A stretch of DNA of 64,000 nt, taken from assembly GCF_051257895.1 (NCBI RefSeq), contig NZ_CP194331.1:2294001-2358000 (forward strand). Direction: 5' to 3'. A model generated the notes under the pieces. The model ran no database searches, was not told the DNA's origin, and saw only the letters and a list, made by a program, of their open reading frames with translations. This document shows, piece by piece, positions 34,292 to 42,547 of the stretch. The stretch is from Gallionella straubiae (lineage in GTDB: Bacteria; Pseudomonadota; Gammaproteobacteria; Burkholderiales; Gallionellaceae). Position numbers and translations under genes: made by a program. Each line of letters begins with the position of its first letter. The first letter of the stretch is position 1.

Positions 34292-35890
34292 TTACCTGAA
34301 ATCACGGCGGATGGTCAGTGAAACGTCCGCGCGATCGAAGCTATACAAGGAAATGTTGGAATTTTTTCTGGAAAAAATAACTTGCGGCCTGACCGACCAG
34401 AGCTTGTCCAGCCGCCAGTTTGCCGCCACGGTCAGGTCATAAAGCTGTTCGCTGCGGTTGGCCATGATCAGGTTGTTCAGTTTGCCGTAGTGCGCAGATT
34501 GCCAGCCCAGGCTGGCAATTCCGTCCAGTTGTTCGTAAAAAGTGGCCTGTCCGCCAATTCGCAATCCCTCGAAGCGCTTCTTGCCGTCGGTGCGGCCGCC
34601 GTCGGGCAGGCCGGGGGAGATGACCGGTGCGACATCCAGTTCCTTGCCGGCATAAATGCTGCCAAACAGGGCCTGCTTGCCATCCGCCATAATGTGCACC
34701 CACCCGGCGCCAACCACAGCCTGATTGGTGTCACCCTCGATGCGCGCATCCGTCGTCGGGGAGGTCGGCTGGACGCCGGCAGCACGGTTCTGTCCATATT
34801 GCGCAAATGCGCTCATCTGGTTGGCCGGGCTGAATACATGTTGCCATTCCGCGCTTAGGCCGACCGAATCGCGGCGCATGGAGTTGGCGGTGTAATACTG
34901 TCCGCCAGTCAGCGTCAGTTTGTAGGCATTCTGCTCCTCGGCGTAGATTGCTCCTAAGCGGGCATCGGTGCTGACCGTGTCATAGGCGGTCTGGGTCATG
35001 TTGCCGTGCTGGCGCAGGTCGGCGCCGGCAAACACCCCCCAATTGCCGTTCAGGTTGTGGCTGATTTCGGCGCCAGCATTGACGCCCTCGTAAGTGCCGC
35101 TCAGCTTGGCGGCCGGCGGCAGTTGATTGCCGGGGAAGAAGCCGATCCACGGCGAAGTCGGGGCGAACGTAAAGGTTTGGGTGCTGCTGTTGGCTATGTT
35201 GCTGTCATGCCCCACGGTGCCCTCGACATAGCCGCTGATGCGTGTCTGCTTGGCCTGTTCTGCGGCCACAATGGCATCCAGATATTTCTGGATGGTGATG
35301 CGCGCCGCCTCAGGCGGGTTTTGTTTCAATACTTCCTGAAATTCGGTTTGGGCGCGCGGCAGATCGCCGAGCTGGTAATAGGCGCGCGCCATGTCCAGGC
35401 GCGCTCCGGCAAAATTCGGATCAACGGCCAATACCCGCTCGAAGGCGAGTGTCGCCTTGTCCGGCTTGCCGCTGTCCAGTGCGGCGATGCCGAGCAGGTA
35501 GTCGAAGCGCACCTCGCCGGAACGCTCGAACTCCAGAGGCTCCAGCAATGCGTAAGCATCGGCCGGCTTGCCGTTCTTCATCATTTCTTCGGCATCCCTG
35601 ATGGGTTTCTCGCGCGCTTCGATCTCTGCACGTTTGGCTTCTGCTTCGGCCTGCTTTCTGGCTTCTGCTTCGGCACGCTGACGCGCTTCCTGTTCGGCTT
35701 TGGCGCGCGCTGCCGCTTCGCGCTGCGCCTGCAAGGCGCGTGCGCCCGGCTTTGCGGCTTTTTTGGCGGCAGGCTTGGCCTTTTTGGTTACGGCCTTCTT
35801 GGGAGCCCCTTGGGGTTCAGCCTGTGCAACAGTGCCCGCCGCCATCAAGGCTCCGAATACTCCGCAACACACCCATTGCACCAGCTTCAT
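34292..35890 (-). CDS. TPR plus beta-barrel outer-membrane protein, Slam-like (DUF560)
   Basis: This 532-residue protein has a signal peptide, then a Lys/Ala/Glu-rich coil (about 28-110), a TPR domain (about 110-205, e.g. DKATLAFERVLAVDPNFAGAR and MARAYYQLGDLPRAQTEF) and a C-terminal beta-barrel of about 310 residues ending SLTIRRDFR. This order and barrel size match the surface lipoprotein assembly modulator (Slam, DUF560) family, which moves folded proteins with TbpB-like barrels across the outer membrane (type XI secretion). The start follows GGGAGG. It is first in a two-gene unit with the FecR-domain protein. Confidence 0.7.
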   Translation of the reverse strand: MKLVQWVCCGVFGALMAAGTVAQAEPQGAPKKAVTKKAKPAAKKAAKPGARALQAQREAAARAKAEQEARQRAEAEARKQAEAEAKRAEIEAREKPIRDAEEMMKNGKPADAYALLEPLEFERSGEVRFDYLLGIAALDSGKPDKATLAFERVLAVDPNFAGARLDMARAYYQLGDLPRAQTEFQEVLKQNPPEAARITIQKYLDAIVAAEQAKQTRISGYVEGTVGHDSNIANSSTQTFTFAPTSPWIGFFPGNQLPPAAKLSGTYEGVNAGAEISHNLNGNWGVFAGADLRQHGNMTQTAYDTVSTDARLGAIYAEEQNAYKLTLTGGQYYTANSMRRDSVGLSAEWQHVFSPANQMSAFAQYGQNRAAGVQPTSPTTDARIEGDTNQAVVGAGWVHIMADGKQALFGSIYAGKELDVAPVISPGLPDGGRTDGKKRFEGLRIGGQATFYEQLDGIASLGWQSAHYGKLNNLIMANRSEQLYDLTVAANWRLDKLWSVRPQVIFSRKNSNISLYSFDRADVSLTIRRDFR

Positions 35891-35969
35891 GTTTGCTGCC
35901 TCCCTTATTGATTACTAGTCGCAGTATCTACTCCTCGTGCGGCATGGTCAATACGCCAAAAGGCCTAGT

Positions 35970-36644
35970 CTAGATGAACCCCTTTTCCGCAAACGACAGG
36001 GTTTGCCCGCCTGCCACCACGAAGTGATCCAGCACGCGCACGTCAACCAAACCGAGGGATTGTTTCAACGCGGTCGTCAGGAGCTGGTCGGCCTGGCTCG
36101 GCTCGGCGACGCCGGAAGGATGGTTGTGCGCGAGGATCACGGCGGCGGCATTGTGCGCCAGCGCACGCTTGACCACCTCGCGCGGATAGACGCTGGTCTG
36201 GCTGAGTGTGCCGTGGAACAGCTCCTCCGAAGCGATCACGCGATGCTGGGTGTCGAGGAACAGCGCCAGAAAGACTTCCTGCTGCCGGCCGCCGAGCAGC
36301 AGCCGCAGGTAGTCGCGTACCGCGCGCGGCGAGCAGAGCGCATCGCCGCACTGCATTTCCTCCTGCAGCGCGCGCCGTGACATTTCCAGCACGGCCTGCA
36401 GTTGCGCGAATTTCGCCTGCCCCATGCCGTGCGTTTCGCAAAATTCCTTTTCGCAGGCGGCGAACAGTTTGGTGAGGCTGCCGAAGCGGGTGAGCAGCTC
36501 GCGTGCCAGATCCACCGCGCTCTTGCCGGTCACGCCGGTGCGCAGGAAGATCGCGAGCAATTCGGCATCGGATAATGATGAAGCGCCGCGCTGAAGCAAC
36601 TTCTCGCGCGGACGTTCGCCCTCTGGCCAGTCGGTGATTGCCAT
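35970..36644 (-). CDS. radC: RadC family JAB-domain protein
   Basis: This 224-residue protein has an N-terminal helix-hairpin-helix (MAITDWPEGERPREKLLQRG, then LLAIFLRTGVTGKSAVDLA) and a C-terminal JAB/MPN domain with the metal motif HNHPSGVAEPSQAD and an upstream Glu in ASEELFHGTL. RadC has been linked to repair or recombination, but its activity is unsettled. ATG 36644 was chosen over a GTG two codons upstream. It is divergent from coaBC. Confidence 0.93.
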   Translation of the reverse strand: MAITDWPEGERPREKLLQRGASSLSDAELLAIFLRTGVTGKSAVDLARELLTRFGSLTKLFAACEKEFCETHGMGQAKFAQLQAVLEMSRRALQEEMQCGDALCSPRAVRDYLRLLLGGRQQEVFLALFLDTQHRVIASEELFHGTLSQTSVYPREVVKRALAHNAAAVILAHNHPSGVAEPSQADQLLTTALKQSLGLVDVRVLDHFVVAGGQTLSFAEKGFI

Positions 36645-36691
36645 GACCACCTCGCTTTCTTGCCAAACTTTCTTGTAAGATGCGCGGCATT

Positions 36692-37888
36692 ATGAAACAA
36701 GAACCCGCAAAACGCATCCTGCTCGGCATTACCGGCGGTATTGCGGCCTACAAGGCCGCGGAACTGTTGCGTCTGCTGATGAAGCAGGGGATGGAGGTGC
36801 AGATCGCGATGACCGAGGCAGCGTGCCGCTTCATTACACCCACAACCATGCAGGGACTGTCCGGCAGGCCGGTACTTACCAGCCAGTGGGACATGGGTGC
36901 TTCGAACGGCATGGCGCATATCAGCCCTAGCCGCAACGCCGATGCGATCGTAATCGCTCCCGCAACGGCGGATTTCATCGCCAAGCTGGCGCATGGCCTG
37001 GCGGACGATTTGCTTTCCACGCTGTGCGTGGCGCGCAACTGCCCGCTGCTGGTCGCTCCGGCGATGAACCGTGAGATGTGGCAGAACGCCGCGACGCAGC
37101 GCAACATTGCGCAGTTGCTCGCCGACGGCGTGCGCGTGCTCGGTCCCGACTGCGGGATGCAGGCCTGCGGCGAAGAGGGCATGGGGCGCATGCTTGAGGT
37201 AGAGCATCTGGCGCAGGACATCGTGGCATTTTTCCAGCCCAAGCTGCTGCTCGGCAAAAAAATCCTGATCACCGCCGGGCCGACCTACGAGGCGATCGAC
37301 GCGGTGCGCGGCATCACCAACCGCAGTTCCGGCAAGATGGGCTATGCCGTCGCGCAGGCCGCGCTGGAGCAGGGCGCGGAAGTGGTGCTGGTGTCCGGCC
37401 CGGTCGCGCTTGCCAGGCCGCAGGGCGCGAACTGCATCGATGTGGTGAGTGCCGCGCAGATGTTCGAGGCTGTGCAACAACGCGCCGGCGATTGCGATAT
37501 TTTCATCGGTGTGGCGGCGGTCGCGGATTATCGCGTCGCGCAACCGAGCGAGCAGAAGATCAAGAAAAGCGTGGCACCGCTCACGCTGGAACTGGTGCTC
37601 AATCCGGACATTTTGGCGTATGTCGCCGGACTGCCGAACCCGCCGTTCTGCGTGGGTTTTGCCGCCGAGAGCGAGAATCTCGCGCAGTATGCCGAGCAAA
37701 AACGCTGCGTGAAGAATCTGCCGCTGCTGGTGGGTAATTTCGCGCAACAGGCCATCGGCAGCGACGAAAACGAACTGGTGCTGTTCGATGACAGCGGCAG
37801 CCATGTCTTGCCGCGCGCAGGCAAGCTGACGCAGGCCAGGCTATTGATGCAACACATTGCGCAACGCTATGAAGGAGCAAGCAAATGA
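36692..37888 (+). CDS. coaBC: Bifunctional CoaBC (phosphopantothenoylcysteine synthetase/decarboxylase)
   Basis: This 398-residue protein catalyses two steps of coenzyme A synthesis. The N-terminal flavin decarboxylase (CoaC) shows GITGGIAAYKAAELLRLL, the His-bearing MAHISPSRNADAIVIAPATA and PAMNREMW, with the lid cysteine near CGMQACGEEGMGRM. The C-terminal CTP-dependent synthetase (CoaB) starts at KKILITAGPTYEAIDAVRGI and has NRSSGKMGYA and EQKIKKS. Start at ATG 36692. Its stop overlaps the dut start by four bases. Confidence 0.95.
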   Translation: MKQEPAKRILLGITGGIAAYKAAELLRLLMKQGMEVQIAMTEAACRFITPTTMQGLSGRPVLTSQWDMGASNGMAHISPSRNADAIVIAPATADFIAKLAHGLADDLLSTLCVARNCPLLVAPAMNREMWQNAATQRNIAQLLADGVRVLGPDCGMQACGEEGMGRMLEVEHLAQDIVAFFQPKLLLGKKILITAGPTYEAIDAVRGITNRSSGKMGYAVAQAALEQGAEVVLVSGPVALARPQGANCIDVVSAAQMFEAVQQRAGDCDIFIGVAAVADYRVAQPSEQKIKKSVAPLTLELVLNPDILAYVAGLPNPPFCVGFAAESENLAQYAEQKRCVKNLPLLVGNFAQQAIGSDENELVLFDDSGSHVLPRAGKLTQARLLMQHIAQRYEGASK

Positions 37889-38340
37889 AGCACATCCCGG
37901 TGGATGTAAAGATCCTCGATTCCCGTCTGCATGAAAGCATGCCGGGCTACGCCACCTCCGGTTCGGCGGGGATCGACCTGCGTGCGTGCATCGACCGGGA
38001 TATGGTGATCCAGCCCAAGCAGTGCGAGCTGATTCCCAGCGGCATCGCCATCCACCTTCGCGATCCAGGCTATGCCGCGATGATCCTGCCGCGCTCCGGC
38101 CTGGGGCACAAGCACGGTGTCGTGCTCGGCAACCTGGTCGGCCTCATCGATTCCGACTATCAGGGGCAGATTTTTGTCTCGCTGTGGAACCGCAGCCAGA
38201 CACCCTTTACCTTGGTGCCGATGGAGCGCATGGCGCAACTGGTGATTGTGCCGGTCATGCAGGCAAAGTTTAATATCGTGGAGGAGTTTTCGTTGAGCGA
38301 ACGCGGCAGCGGCGGCTTCGGCAGCACCGGCAAGCATTGA
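37885..38340 (+). CDS. dut: dUTP diphosphatase Dut
   Basis: This 151-residue trimeric enzyme hydrolyses dUTP to dUMP, keeping uracil out of DNA. The five motifs are in order: SAGIDLRACI, PRSGLGHKHG, GLIDSDYQGQI, ERMAQLVIVPV and RGSGGFGSTGKH. It is translationally coupled to coaBC. The stop codon TGA is the first three bases of the IS3-family element; the flanking sequence shows that before insertion it ended in TAA after the same last residue, so the protein is unchanged. Confidence 0.96.
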   Translation: MKHIPVDVKILDSRLHESMPGYATSGSAGIDLRACIDRDMVIQPKQCELIPSGIAIHLRDPGYAAMILPRSGLGHKHGVVLGNLVGLIDSDYQGQIFVSLWNRSQTPFTLVPMERMAQLVIVPVMQAKFNIVEEFSLSERGSGGFGSTGKH

Positions 38341-38346
38341 CCCGTC

Positions 38347-39222
38347 CTAAAATAGGTTGACACCTGTGATGACGGATTGGCCGGCTTGATTGCTGGCCAA
38401 CATAGACGCCCGATGAACCTCATCGGGCGTTTTCAATTGTAGCGAGAGATGGGGGTGCTCGGTGTTGTAAATCGCAATGGATTGACTGACCATGCGCCGG
38501 GCCTGAGCCAGATCAGACGGCTTCTGGAGCAGGAACTCCTGCTTGAGAATGCCGTTGACCCGTTCCGCCAAGGCATTCTGGTAGCAGTCGTAGCCGTCCG
38601 TCATTGAGCAGATCAGCCCGTGTTTATGATGAATGGCCTGGTACTCGTCGGCACAGTACTGGATTCCCCTGTCCGAATGATGGATCACCGGTTGGCTTCT
38701 ACAACGCCCTTTCAGCGCCATCTTCAAGGCCTGGCTGACTTGGGCCGTGTGCAGGCTGTCATGGACGTGGTAACCCACGATCTTGCGTGAGTAGGCATCG
38801 GTGATCAGGCTCAGGTAGACACAGCGTTCGCGGGTGGGCAGATAGGTGATGTCCGCAACCCAGACCTGCTCGCTCGCTTCGGCACGAACCTGCTCCGGAC
38901 CGGCTTTGAGCAAGTTGGGATGGCGCCGGAAACGATGGTGGCTGTGCGTCGTCTTGTGGTATGCCCGTCGCGGGAGCAGCAACAGGCGCGCACCGCGCAA
39001 AAGATTGAACAGCGCATCCCGGCCAATGCCAAGGCCGTGGGCGTCAAGCTCGGGGCCTATCAGGTGGTGCAGCTTGCGCGTCCCCAGCCGGGGCTGGCGC
39101 AGGCGTTTTGCCCTGACCAGTTCCAGCACCGTTTCGTGCTTCGCTTCTTCCTGCGCCCGGCGATGTTGCCACTGGTAATGTGCCTGCCGGCTGATCCCCA
39201 TGTAGCGGCAAACCCTCGACAC
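38347..39222 (-). CDS. IS3-family transposase OrfB (DDE integrase core)
   Basis: This 291-residue catalytic half has an N-terminal HTH-like segment (YMGISRQAHYQWQHRRAQEE), then the rve integrase core. The DDE triad is in VWVADITYLP, IHHSDRGIQY and NALAERVNGILKQEF. GTG at 39222 is a possible independent start, but the frame is open upstream and in the -1 frame relative to orfA, so OrfB is likely made mainly as an OrfAB fusion by frameshifting at 39267-39273. Confidence 0.92.
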   Translation of the reverse strand: MSRVCRYMGISRQAHYQWQHRRAQEEAKHETVLELVRAKRLRQPRLGTRKLHHLIGPELDAHGLGIGRDALFNLLRGARLLLLPRRAYHKTTHSHHRFRRHPNLLKAGPEQVRAEASEQVWVADITYLPTRERCVYLSLITDAYSRKIVGYHVHDSLHTAQVSQALKMALKGRCRSQPVIHHSDRGIQYCADEYQAIHHKHGLICSMTDGYDCYQNALAERVNGILKQEFLLQKPSDLAQARRMVSQSIAIYNTEHPHLSLQLKTPDEVHRASMLASNQAGQSVITGVNLF

Positions 39223-39224
39223 GT

Positions 39225-39626
39225 TCAGTCCTTCAACGGACTTTTGCGCGAGGACTTGCCCACAGGCTTTTTTACGACGCGGACTCCATAGTCTTGCTTC
39301 AGAACATCGATCACCGCTTCGAAGAATTGGGCTTTCTCCCGCGCCTCCTTGAGCTGGACTTCCAACTCCTTGATCCGCTGTTCCGGCGTCAGCCCTTGGC
39401 TGCCGGCTATTTGGGCTTGGTTACTCATACGACCGTATGATGCCATCGCTCCCCAGTTCTGGCGACCGTGCTTGCGCAACCAGACCATGACGGTCGATCT
39501 CCCCTGAATCCCGTAACGGTCCTGCGCCTGTTTGTAGGTCAGTTCGCCTTTTTCCACTTGCTCGACTACTGCCAGTTTAAAAGCCAGCGTGTAATCTCGC
39601 TGCGTTCTCTTAACTCCTGCTCCCAT
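39225..39626 (-). CDS. IS3-family transposase OrfA
   Basis: This 133-residue DNA-binding half has a helix-turn-helix near residues 10-50 (YTLAFKLAVVEQVEKGELTY, then GIQGRSTVMVWLRKHG) and a leucine-zipper-like coil (PEQRIKELEVQLKEAREKAQ) for dimerisation. It ends at a stop just before the OrfB GTG. It binds the inverted repeats and provides the N-terminus of the OrfAB transposase. Confidence 0.9.
   Translation of the reverse strand: MGAGVKRTQRDYTLAFKLAVVEQVEKGELTYKQAQDRYGIQGRSTVMVWLRKHGRQNWGAMASYGRMSNQAQIAGSQGLTPEQRIKELEVQLKEAREKAQFFEAVIDVLKQDYGVRVVKKPVGKSSRKSPLKD
39267..39273 (-). promoter_or_regulatory. Programmed -1 frameshift site of the IS
   Basis: The heptamer AAAAAAG (minus strand) lies near the end of orfA, reading V-K-K in the zero frame. 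A one-base backward slip joins it to ACGQVLAQKSVEGLNVSRV, which continues into OrfB without a stop. A6G is a common slip site in IS3-family elements. Confidence 0.7.
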
Positions 39627-39684
39627 CTGACTTCCCCTTTTCCTGGTCGAAAAGGCGTCAACTTCTTTCAGGACGAGTCACATT

Positions 39685-39710
39685 AAAAACAAAGGCCCGC
39701 AAAGCGGGCC
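39685..39710 (-). terminator. Terminator after the PEGA lipoprotein gene
   Basis: On the minus strand GGCCCGC TTT GCGGGCC is followed by TTTGTTTTT. The IS right end is five bases beyond. Before the IS inserted, this hairpin would have lain just after dut and could have served both convergent genes. Confidence 0.75.
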
Positions 39711-39736
39711 CGTCAAACTTCATCAAACAGCCGGAC

Positions 39737-40783
39737 TTAACGCTCGAGATTCAGTTCCACCTCAGTATTGTCGCCCTTGCGCACCGACACTTTCTCGGTG
39801 ACCATCTTGTAGCCTTCCAGCTTCACGCTGATTGCATGCACGCCAGGCTCCATTTCCAGACGCAACGGCGACATCCCGTAATATACCCCGTCCAGATACA
39901 CCTTGGCGCGCTGCGGGTTGGTATTCACCAGCAGCAATCCAGACGTGGCGCTGGCGCGCGGCGTGTAGGCAGACGGAGGAATGTCGCCAGCCGGCTGCGC
40001 GCCATAAGCCGGTATCGCGGCGGGCGAGACACTTCTGGCAGCAGCAGGAGCGGTATAGACCGTTACGCCGGGAATCGGCTTGGTGCCGGCAGTCAGATTG
40101 AACAGTTCCGGTCGTGATGCCATCAACGATGCGCTGATCGCTTCCACGGCCTTGGTGGTGGCAATGCGCAACTCCTTGTTCAGGTAGGCGACCACGTCGT
40201 CCTTGTTGTTGCCGGAAACACCGGCAAACCGGTCGTTCTTTTCCATCACCATGCCCGACCATACCACCTTTCCGGTAGCCACGTCCTTCAGGGTGGTCTC
40301 AATCGCAATGTTGATCTCATCGCGCTCCTTGACGTTCAGGGTCAGGTCCTTGATGACCCCGGTCACTTCGAACAGGGCATTGGCAGCGCTGCTGCCTTCC
40401 AGCACCTGGTAGCCTTCCCCATCGAAGCGTTTCTTGACGGCTGTCGTAACGATATTCGCGATTTCCTGATCGAGCAGCAACTGATCTCCATCCACGCCGC
40501 GGACACGCTGCGTGGTTATCCCGAGTAAGCGGGGATTGCCCTGCTTGCGCTGATCGGCATATTTGTTGACGCGCATTGTGGCGCCATATTTGAGTAAAGG
40601 TCCGGAGCTGTCGCCGGACGTCTTCGTTCCGCTTGTGGTGCTAAGCGTACTGCTCGTGCTACTTGTATTGTCGTTGCCATTGAACCAGCCGACGACTGAA
40701 TCCTTGGTATTTTTGACGGTAGAACACCCGGTAACCGTAAACAACAGCCCAACCAGCGCGGCATGCCGCAACAATCGACTCAT
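39737..40783 (-). CDS. PEGA-domain lipoprotein
   Basis: This 348-residue lipoprotein has lipobox VTGC (Cys 20), then a Ser/Thr-rich low-complexity stretch (about 40-62), a central domain of about 150 residues with DQEIANIVTTAVKKRFDGEGY and IAIETTLKDVATGKVVWSG, which resembles curli CsgG-like or YajG-type lipoproteins, a Pro/Ala-rich linker, and a C-terminal PEGA domain (TNPQRAKVYLDGVYYGMSPL, then EPGVHAISVKLEGY). PEGA domains are surface or cell-wall related. Molecular role is unknown. It is downstream of rppH on the same strand. Confidence 0.8.
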   Translation of the reverse strand: MSRLLRHAALVGLLFTVTGCSTVKNTKDSVVGWFNGNDNTSSTSSTLSTTSGTKTSGDSSGPLLKYGATMRVNKYADQRKQGNPRLLGITTQRVRGVDGDQLLLDQEIANIVTTAVKKRFDGEGYQVLEGSSAANALFEVTGVIKDLTLNVKERDEINIAIETTLKDVATGKVVWSGMVMEKNDRFAGVSGNNKDDVVAYLNKELRIATTKAVEAISASLMASRPELFNLTAGTKPIPGVTVYTAPAAARSVSPAAIPAYGAQPAGDIPPSAYTPRASATSGLLLVNTNPQRAKVYLDGVYYGMSPLRLEMEPGVHAISVKLEGYKMVTEKVSVRKGDNTEVELNLER

Positions 40784-40838
40784 GAATCTTATCCTTCAAT
40801 CAAGTTTAACTACGTACTCGTTCCCGAAACATGTGGCG

Positions 40839-41321
40839 TTATTTATTGGAGGCTGGGAGGTAACGAACCAGTTCGTTGAGCGCCATCCTGTAAACATCAC
40901 GCTTGAATTCAATTACGGCATTGATGTCCAGCCAGTAATCGTTCCAGCGCCACGCATCGAATTCTGGATGCGTGCAGGCGCGCAGACAGACATCGCAATC
41001 ACGACCAACCAGGCGCAGCAAAAACCATATCTGCTTCTGCCCGCGGTAACTACCGCGCGATTCGCGCTTGTTCCATCCCTGCGGAACCTCGTAACGCATC
41101 CAGTCGCGGGTGCGTCCGAGAATTTTCACATGTTCCGGCATCAAGCCGACTTCTTCGCGCAACTCGCGGTACATCGCCTGTTCCGGGGTTTCGCCATGCT
41201 GTATGCCGCCTTGCGGAAACTGCCACGCGTGCTGCCGCACCCGCTTGCCCCAGAACACCTGATTCTTGTCGTTCGTGATAATGATGCCGACATTCGGGCG
41301 GTAGCCGTCTCGGTCGATCAT
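40839..41321 (-). CDS. rppH: RNA pyrophosphohydrolase RppH
   Basis: This 160-residue Nudix hydrolase removes pyrophosphate from 5'-triphosphorylated mRNA to trigger decay. The Nudix box is complete: GGIQHGETPEQAMYRELREE followed by VGL (about residues 39-61). MIDRDGYRPNVGIII is the usual N-terminus, and WLPASNK-like C-terminal sequence (VRYLPASNK) is short, as in other betaproteobacteria. A 156-base gap without features separates it from the upstream glcG-like gene. Confidence 0.95.
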   Translation of the reverse strand: MIDRDGYRPNVGIIITNDKNQVFWGKRVRQHAWQFPQGGIQHGETPEQAMYRELREEVGLMPEHVKILGRTRDWMRYEVPQGWNKRESRGSYRGQKQIWFLLRLVGRDCDVCLRACTHPEFDAWRWNDYWLDINAVIEFKRDVYRMALNELVRYLPASNK

Positions 41322-41477
41322 TTCCCACTCTATTCAGTTAATTCCAATTCGTGGATTCTTTCACATTTCCGGGTTGTTGGAAAGCGAGTCGGCGGCGCTC
41401 AATCTGCATAGCGGCGGGAAAAAGCGGAATATTTGATCCGGGTGAAGGTGCGGCAGGGGAGTATCGCCCCGGCATGG

Positions 41478-41885
41478 CTAACCTTTCGGTAATGCCGCCA
41501 CGCCCGCTGCCGCGATCTGCCCGTCCTGGAACGAGCGTACGCCGCTGATGCCCAGGCCGCCCACGATGATGCCATCGATTTCCAGCGGGACGCCGCCTTC
41601 GGCAGGAATCACGCCGGGCAGGGCAAGGTGAATCAGACGGCCGCCCAGCACGGCATCTTCCGAAGCCTTGGTGGGGCGCTGGAACGCGACGGCGGCATGG
41701 GCCTTCCGGATTGCCGTTTCCACGCTGCCGAACTGGGTGTCGTGGCCGCGTTGCAGATAGAGCAGATGCCCGCCATCGTCCACGACGGCGATGACCACGC
41801 GCCAGTCATTGCGTCGCGCTTCGGCCTCGGCCGCGGCCGCGACGCGCTTGGCGTCCTCCAAGGTGAGCACCGGCTTGTCGGCCAC
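41478..41885 (-). CDS. GlcG/HbpS family (DUF336) protein
   Basis: This 135-residue heme-degrading/haem-binding-type GlcG family protein has the characteristic AAAEAEARRNDWRVVIAVVD, GGHLLYLQRG and a C-terminal VGGLGISGVRSFQDGQIA. Family members bind haem or small metabolites; the function here is not known. The GTG at 41885 lies two bases after the adk stop, so the gene is probably the last of the kdsB-adk unit. The longer open frame into adk was rejected. Confidence 0.82.
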   Translation of the reverse strand: MADKPVLTLEDAKRVAAAAEAEARRNDWRVVIAVVDDGGHLLYLQRGHDTQFGSVETAIRKAHAAVAFQRPTKASEDAVLGGRLIHLALPGVIPAEGGVPLEIDGIIVGGLGISGVRSFQDGQIAAAGVAALPKG

Positions 41886-41887
41886 GA

Positions 41888-42547
41888 TCAGTTGCCGCCC
41901 AACACTGCGAAAATCTGGTCGCGGATAGCCTCCACACTGCCCACCCCCTGAATGTTTGCGTACTTCGGCGCTTTTGCGTCGCCGGATTTCGCCCAAGCGG
42001 AGTAGTAATCGACCAGCGGTTTGGTCTGGTCGTGGTAAACGTTGAGGCGTTTGAGCACCGTTTCTTCCGCATCGTCGGGGCGCTGCACCAAGTCCTCACC
42101 GGTGAGGTCATCCTTGCCGGCCGCCTTGGGGGGATTGAATACAGTGTGGTAGGTGCGCCCGGAGGCCAGGTGCACGCGGCGTCCGCTCATGCGCTTGATG
42201 ATCTCGCTGTCCGCCACCTCGATTTCCACCACGTAGTCAATCGGGATGCCGGCATCCTTCATCGCCTGCGCCTGCGGGATGGTGCGCGGAAAACCGTCGA
42301 ACAAAAAACCGTTGGCGCAGTCGGCATCCTTGATACGTTCCTTCACCAGGTTGATGATGATGTCGTCGGAGACCAGGCCGCCGGCATCCATCACCTTCTT
42401 GGCCGCGATGCCGAGCGGTGTGCCCGCCTTGACCGCCGCGCGCAGCATGTCGCCGGTGGAGATTTGCGGGATGTTGAATTTCTCCTTGATGTAATTGGCC
42501 TGTGTGCCTTTGCCTGCGCCCGGTGCGCCTAGCAGTATCAGTCTCAT
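41888..42547 (-). CDS. adk: Adenylate kinase
   Basis: This 219-residue enzyme interconverts AMP + ATP and 2 ADP. The P-loop is MRLILLGAPGAGKGTQA; NMP-binding region STGDMLRAAVKAGTPLG; FDGFPRT; and the long-form LID (RVHLASGRTYHTVFNPPKA) lacks zinc cysteines, as in proteobacteria. The start at ATG 42547 overlaps the kdsB stop by four bases. Confidence 0.97.
   Translation of the reverse strand: MRLILLGAPGAGKGTQANYIKEKFNIPQISTGDMLRAAVKAGTPLGIAAKKVMDAGGLVSDDIIINLVKERIKDADCANGFLFDGFPRTIPQAQAMKDAGIPIDYVVEIEVADSEIIKRMSGRRVHLASGRTYHTVFNPPKAAGKDDLTGEDLVQRPDDAEETVLKRLNVYHDQTKPLVDYYSAWAKSGDAKAPKYANIQGVGSVEAIRDQIFAVLGGN

Larger units (their letters stand above)
38338..39680 (-). mobile_element. IS3-family insertion sequence
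   Basis: This is a complete 1343-base element. Terminal inverted repeats of about 27 bases begin TGACCCGTCCTAAAATAGG on the left and TGACTCGTCCTGAAAGAAG on the right (read inward), both continuing to GTTGAC.CC. The target duplication is 3 bases (CAT on both sides). It carries orfA and orfB in the minus direction with an AAAAAAG slippage site. Both frames are open, so it is probably active or recently active. Confidence 0.92.

Noticed and set aside
36206..36475. Arg/Ala/Pro-rich 89-codon frame over radC
   Set aside because: Typical GC-rich antisense composition, no ribosome binding site.
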